From contig DATCYW010000080.1 in NCBI GenBank assembly GCA_036526255.1, forward strand, positions 110,048 to 174,047: a DNA stretch of 64,000 nucleotides, written 5' to 3'. The stretch is from Malonomonas sp036526255. Lineage in GTDB: Bacteria > Desulfobacterota > Desulfuromonadia > Desulfuromonadales > Geopsychrobacteraceae. The stretch's first letter is position 1, and each line of letters opens with the position of its first letter. Shown piece after piece: positions 59,880-64,000 of this stretch. The position numbers and the translations under genes were made by a program. The notes beneath the pieces are model-generated. The model had not been told where the DNA came from. It searched no databases and saw only the letters and a list, made by a program, of their open reading frames with translations.

Positions 59880-61130
59880 ATGTCATATGAGTGGTTTGTC
59901 AGCCTCCGTTACCTGCGGGCCAAGCGGAAGCAGACCTTTATCTCGGTTATTTCCTTTATCTCAATTGCCGGAGTGACCCTCGGAGTCGCCGCGCTGATTT
60001 TGGTGCTGGCGGTCATGACCGGCTTTACCGACGGTGTCCGTCAGCAGATTCTCGGCAACGTGCCGCACGTGCTGATCCAGAAGTTCGGCGCGGGGATCGA
60101 TAATCCGCAGGATCTGGTCGCCGTCGCGAAGCAGACGCCAAACGTTCTCTCTGCAACCCCCTTTGTTTCCAAAGAAGCCATGCTCCTTTCGCAGGGGAAT
60201 GTCTCCGCAGTTAAGGTCAAGGGGATCGGCGCCGAACATAAAATCTTCAGTCAGGCGTTATTGACTGCTGACGGGTTGCCGATTTCTGATCTGTTTTTCG
60301 CTGCCGAAGCCGAGCGACCAGGAATTATTATCGGCATCGATACCGCGACCAGCATCGGCGTTTCGGTCGGCGATTCGATCAACGTTATTCCGCCGATGTT
60401 CACCATTACCCCCTTCGGCATGATTCCGAAAATGAAGCCATTCCGGGTGGTCGGTATCTTTGAAAAGCAGAGCAGTCTGGTCGACAGCTTCTTCGCCTAT
60501 ATTCCGTTGCCGGTGGCGCAGAAGTTTTTCGATTCAGAAGGGGTGGTGAACGGAATTGAGCTGGAGGTTACTCGCTTTGAGCAAGCCCCGCAGGTCGCCG
60601 CCGCACTCAGCGAAGAGTTCAAATTTCCCTATGTGATCCGCCCCTGGCAGAGTCTTTACGGTTCGTTTCTGTCGGCACTCAAGCTGGAAAAACTTGGTCT
60701 GTTTATCGTCCTCGGCATTATCGTGCTGGTCGCGGCCTTTAATATTGCGACCACCCTGATCATGGTGGTTATGGAAAAAAGCCGCGATATCGCCATTCTG
60801 CGCGCCATGGGCGCCAACGCCCGCAGTATCATGAAGATCTTCGTACTCGAAGGCTTTATCATCGGTACGGTCGGTACGTTGTTCGGGACCGGGTTCGGTG
60901 TTTTGCTGGCGCATAACGCCGACGCCATCATCAAATGGCTGGAGCGCACTCTGGGAGTACGGATCTTTGACCAGGCGGTGTATGGCATGGAGCGTTTCCC
61001 ATCAGAGATTGTCGTGACTGATGTGGTGGCGGTGGTGGTCATGGCGATGACGATTTCGTTGTTGGCAACCATCTATCCAGCCTGGCGTGCGTCACGGATG
61101 GATCCGGCCGAGGCGTTGCGTTATGACTGA
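59880..61130 (+). CDS. lolC: Lipoprotein-releasing system permease LolC/LolE
   Basis: With LolD this inner-membrane protein extracts lipoproteins for transport to the outer membrane. The 416-residue protein has an N-terminal FVSLRYLRAKRKQTFISVIS, a first helix (about 22-45), a periplasmic domain to about 265, and three C-terminal helices with the FtsX-type core MVVMEKSRDIAILRAMGA. A single LolC/E-type subunit is present instead of a LolC-LolE pair, so it may form a homodimer. It ends overlapping lolD by 8 bp. The ribosome site is weak. Confidence 0.92.
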   Translation: MSYEWFVSLRYLRAKRKQTFISVISFISIAGVTLGVAALILVLAVMTGFTDGVRQQILGNVPHVLIQKFGAGIDNPQDLVAVAKQTPNVLSATPFVSKEAMLLSQGNVSAVKVKGIGAEHKIFSQALLTADGLPISDLFFAAEAERPGIIIGIDTATSIGVSVGDSINVIPPMFTITPFGMIPKMKPFRVVGIFEKQSSLVDSFFAYIPLPVAQKFFDSEGVVNGIELEVTRFEQAPQVAAALSEEFKFPYVIRPWQSLYGSFLSALKLEKLGLFIVLGIIVLVAAFNIATTLIMVVMEKSRDIAILRAMGANARSIMKIFVLEGFIIGTVGTLFGTGFGVLLAHNADAIIKWLERTLGVRIFDQAVYGMERFPSEIVVTDVVAVVVMAMTISLLATIYPAWRASRMDPAEALRYD

Positions 61131-61815
61131 GCAGGCGATGATCGAGATCCGCAATCTGGAAAAAAGATTCACTACCGACGGTGGAGTGATCGAGGTGTTG
61201 CGAGGCATCAACCTGCAGATCTGCGCCGGCGAACGGGTTGCTGTGGTTGGAACCTCAGGGGCAGGGAAGACGACCCTGATGCACACTATCGGCGGGCTGG
61301 ATCAACCCTCCGCCGGCGAAATCCGTTTTGAAGGACAGAACATTTTTGCCCTGCGCGGCGCTGAACTAGACGCTTTTCGCAATCGCACCATCGGCTTTAT
61401 CTTTCAGTTTCATCAGCTTTTGCCAGAGTTTACTGCGTTAGAAAATGTCATGATGCCACTGCTGATTGGCCGTGTAGATCGTCAGCAGGCGGCCCGGCAA
61501 GCCTCCGCATTGCTGGAAGAGGTCGGTCTTGGCAAGCGCTTGACCCATAAGCCGGGCGCGCTGTCCGGCGGCGAGCAGCAGCGGGTCGCCATCGCCCGGG
61601 CGCTGGTCCGTGAACCGCGCCTGCTTCTGGCGGACGAGCCGACCGGCAATCTGGACAGCCGGACCTCTGATGAAATTCTGGCGTTGTTGAATGACATGCA
61701 CCAGACCCGCGGTCTGACCATGGTCGTCGTTACCCACAACGCCGCGCTGGCGGCAAGCCTCGATCGGGTGCTGCGGATTGAAGACGGCCAGCTGGCCGAT
61801 GATGTTTTGAATTGA
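61123..61815 (+). CDS. lolD: Lipoprotein-releasing ABC transporter ATPase LolD
   Basis: LolD powers lipoprotein release with LolC/E. The 230-residue ATPase has Walker A GTSGAGKTT, the Q-loop region GFIFQFHQLLPEF typical of LolD, the signature LSGGEQQRVAIARAL, Walker B LLLADEPTGNLD and the switch histidine in VVVTHN. The ATG at 61123 has GAGG 9 bp upstream; a later ATG at 61138 is an alternative. It overlaps lolC by 8 bp. bamA follows 64 bp later. Confidence 0.95.
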   Translation: MTEQAMIEIRNLEKRFTTDGGVIEVLRGINLQICAGERVAVVGTSGAGKTTLMHTIGGLDQPSAGEIRFEGQNIFALRGAELDAFRNRTIGFIFQFHQLLPEFTALENVMMPLLIGRVDRQQAARQASALLEEVGLGKRLTHKPGALSGGEQQRVAIARALVREPRLLLADEPTGNLDSRTSDEILALLNDMHQTRGLTMVVVTHNAALAASLDRVLRIEDGQLADDVLN

Positions 61816-61879
61816 ACTGAACCCGGTGATTTTCTATAATCCCCCTTTTTGCTATTTTGCCTTGAGTGAAGGAATGCCG

Positions 61880-64000
61880 ATGCTGAAGAAAATCCTGTTG
61901 ACTCTCTGCCTGCTGCTGATTTCTACGTTTGCTGTTGCCGCCGAGGGTTTTAAGGTATCCGACATCCTGGTTGAGGGGAACGACCGTATTGAGACGTCAT
62001 CTATCTTGGCGGCTGTTACGATCAAGCCGGGTGATCAGGTGACACTGGAGGATGTTGATCAGGCGATGGGCCAGATTTTTGCCCTCGGTCGCTTTGAAGA
62101 CGTTTCCGCCGAGCTGACCGAAATTCAAGGTGCCAAGCTGATCACCTTTGTCGTCAGTGAACTGCCGCTGGTGCGCGATGTTCGTTTCGAAGGGTACGAC
62201 GAGATCAAGGAAGAGAAGCTGCGGACCTTCGTCAGCGTGAAAATCCCTGAGATCTTCAGTCATGCCAAGGTTAAGGCCAGTGTCCAGGAGATAGAAAAGG
62301 CCTACGCCAAAGAAGGCTATCGCGCCGCGCAGGTCGACCCGCAGGTCGAGATCGATGATAATAACGAGGCGACCATTACCTTCAAGATCAATGAGGGGCA
62401 GAAGGTTCTGATCGACAGCATCCGTTTTACCGGCAATGCATCGATTGACGCTGATGACCTGAAGGATGGCATGCAGACGCAGGAACGCTGGTGGCTGTCC
62501 TGGATAACCGGTCGGGGCGCCTATCAGGAAGAAGAGATGCTGATTGATCTGGAGCGGATCAAGGCCATCTATCACGACAAAGGTTACATGGATGTCAAAG
62601 TTGGTCAGCCGGTCTTGACGCTGATTGAGGAAGATGAGTATCTGGATATTCAGATTGAAATTGACGAAGGCGTGCAATACCGACTCGGCACGCGAGGCGT
62701 CAAGGGCGATCTGCTGCTGACAGAAGATGAACTGCTGAAGCTGGTCAGTTTGAAGCCGGCCGAGGTCTTTAACCGTTCGGAACTGCGTGAAAGTATTCTG
62801 CGGCTGACCGATCTTTATTCTGATCAGGGCTATGCTAACGTCAATGTCTCACCACTGACCAGCAAGAACGAAGCTGAGCGGACCATTGACCTGATGCTCG
62901 ATATCGAGCAGGGGGTGAAGGTCTTTATCGAGAGAGTAAAGCTCAGCGGCAACACCAAAACCCGCGACAAGGTTATCCGTCGCGAGATTCCGATTGTCGA
63001 AGGGGAGCAGTACAGCGCCAGTAAAATAAAGGAGGCGAAGCGCCGCCTGCGTAATCTGGGCTATTTTGAAGAGACCAACCTGACAACCTCTCCGGGATCG
63101 GCAGCGGACCAGGCGATATTGAATGTTGATGTTAAAGAGCAGCCGACCGGAACCTTCTCTATCGGTGCCGGCTACTCTTCGGTTGACCAGATGATCCTGC
63201 AGGGTTCTTTATCGCAGAACAACTTTTTCGGTTATGGCTACAAGTTGAATTTCTCCGCAGCCTACAGCGGCAAGAGTCAGACTTTTTCGTTGGGATTGAC
63301 CGACCCCTACTTTCTTGATACCAACTGGACGGTTGGAATCGAGGCCTATAAATCCGAACGTGAGTACGACCGTTACGATGAACATCGCACTGGTGGCGCA
63401 CTAAAAGCCGGGCATGCGATTACCAGAGACACGAAAGGTTACTTGACCTACCGGTTTGAGCAGCAGGAAATCCTGAACGTTGCGGCCGATGCCTCTACTT
63501 ATATCAAGGAAGAAGCTGGCAGCAAAACTCTCTCTTCGATCACCGGAGAGATTGTCAGAAACACGACTGACTACCACCAGGATCCGAGCAGTGGTGGCAT
63601 GTCCAGATTTTCTCTGGAATATGCCGGGCTTGGCGGCACGGAGAATTTTGTCAAAACGAAGATTGGACACCGTCACTTCTTCCCGCTGTTCTGGGGCACG
63701 GTATTTTCTCCGAACGCTGAAATCGGTTATGTCACCTCGACCAATGGTGACCAGGTGTCGATTGGCGAGCGCTTCTTCCTCGGTGGGATTAGAACTCTGC
63801 GTGGTTTCAAATCCCGCGAAGTGGGGCCGAAAGAAGGCGATGATTATCGCGGCGGTGAGAAGATGGCCTATTTCAACTTCGAATACCTGTTCCCGATCTA
63901 CAAGAGCCTCGGCATTAAGGGGCTGTTGTTTTACGACACCGGAAATGCCTGGCTGGATAGTGAGACTTACTTTTCTGATATGCGTAACAGTGTCGGTGCC
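61880..64000 (+). CDS. bamA: Outer membrane assembly protein BamA (3' end outside window)
   Basis: BamA folds and inserts outer-membrane proteins. 707 codons are visible without a stop. A signal peptide (about 1-20) precedes five POTRA domains (about 22-425, starting FKVSDILVEGNDRI, with VRDVRFEGYDEI for the second), then the beta-barrel with GTFSIGAGYSS at its start and the loop-6 motif GGIRTLRGF near the visible end. Perhaps 50-100 residues are missing. The ATG at 61880 is 6 bp from AAGGA; an in-frame ATG at 61874 is too close. It continues the lolCD run. Confidence 0.96.
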   Translation, partial: MLKKILLTLCLLLISTFAVAAEGFKVSDILVEGNDRIETSSILAAVTIKPGDQVTLEDVDQAMGQIFALGRFEDVSAELTEIQGAKLITFVVSELPLVRDVRFEGYDEIKEEKLRTFVSVKIPEIFSHAKVKASVQEIEKAYAKEGYRAAQVDPQVEIDDNNEATITFKINEGQKVLIDSIRFTGNASIDADDLKDGMQTQERWWLSWITGRGAYQEEEMLIDLERIKAIYHDKGYMDVKVGQPVLTLIEEDEYLDIQIEIDEGVQYRLGTRGVKGDLLLTEDELLKLVSLKPAEVFNRSELRESILRLTDLYSDQGYANVNVSPLTSKNEAERTIDLMLDIEQGVKVFIERVKLSGNTKTRDKVIRREIPIVEGEQYSASKIKEAKRRLRNLGYFEETNLTTSPGSAADQAILNVDVKEQPTGTFSIGAGYSSVDQMILQGSLSQNNFFGYGYKLNFSAAYSGKSQTFSLGLTDPYFLDTNWTVGIEAYKSEREYDRYDEHRTGGALKAGHAITRDTKGYLTYRFEQQEILNVAADASTYIKEEAGSKTLSSITGEIVRNTTDYHQDPSSGGMSRFSLEYAGLGGTENFVKTKIGHRHFFPLFWGTVFSPNAEIGYVTSTNGDQVSIGERFFLGGIRTLRGFKSREVGPKEGDDYRGGEKMAYFNFEYLFPIYKSLGIKGLLFYDTGNAWLDSETYFSDMRNSVGA

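Overview
The window is ordinary chromosomal DNA of a Gram-negative bacterium, most likely a member of the Desulfuromonadia (Geobacter/Desulfuromonas/Pelobacter-like). The evidence is a multiheme c-type cytochrome, an HD-GYP sensor with a periplasmic haem-type motif, an outer-membrane assembly system (BamA, LolC/D, a LolB-like lipoprotein), and gene orders typical of that group (pheA-tyrA-aroA-cmk-ispH-rpsA-sppA-ihfB and lysS-lolC-lolD-bamA). This is judged from protein content and gene order; no rRNA or tRNA gene was seen to anchor it.

Layout. 1-2.6 kb: end of leuA, then leuC and leuD. 2.7-6.8 kb: DEAD-box helicase, acyl-CoA dehydrogenase and multiheme cytochrome. 7.3-11.5 kb: leuB, truA, rplM-rpsI and argC, several with good sigma70 promoters and terminators. 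11.6-15.9 kb: a three-gene cluster (pseudokinase/TPR membrane protein, YkuD L,D-transpeptidase, DUF1566 protein) whose three products end in the same NTF2-like domain. This is the most unusual locus here. 16.0-18.1 kb: HD-GYP sensor. 18.4-26.8 kb: queA-tgt-yajC-secD-secF, a TPR protein, a beta-helix lipoprotein and recJ. 26.8-28.5 kb: acetyltransferase and a complete IS1595-family insertion sequence with an 8-bp target duplication. 28.6-34 kb: YegP-like protein, DUF3754 membrane protein, murB, a BioD-like/DRTGG protein and an aminotransferase. 34.2-42.4 kb: aromatic amino acid genes, then cmk, ispH, rpsA, sppA and ihfB. 42.9-45.2 kb: RluA-type pseudouridine synthase, lgt and a HAD phosphatase.

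45.2-49.6 kb (minus strand): a signalling module made of a small membrane protein, an SLC5 transporter fused to STAC, GAF and PP2C/SpoIIE phosphatase domains, a STAS anti-anti-sigma protein and an RsbW-like ATPase. The arrangement suggests that solute sensing at the membrane controls a partner-switching circuit. 49.9-52.4 kb: TPR lipoprotein and LolB-like lipoprotein. 52.4-58.2 kb: peptide/oligopeptide ABC transporter genes (binding lipoprotein and two permeases, no ATPases) interrupted by a stand-alone MshEN protein with two intact 24-residue c-di-GMP-binding motifs, followed by a YchJ-like protein, mutM and a thioesterase. 58.4-64 kb: lysS, lolC, lolD and bamA; bamA runs off the right end.

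Several genes point to second-messenger and partner-switch signalling: the HD-GYP protein would degrade c-di-GMP, the MshEN protein would bind it, and the PP2C/STAS/RsbW set would act in parallel. These functions are inferred from domains and residues, not demonstrated.
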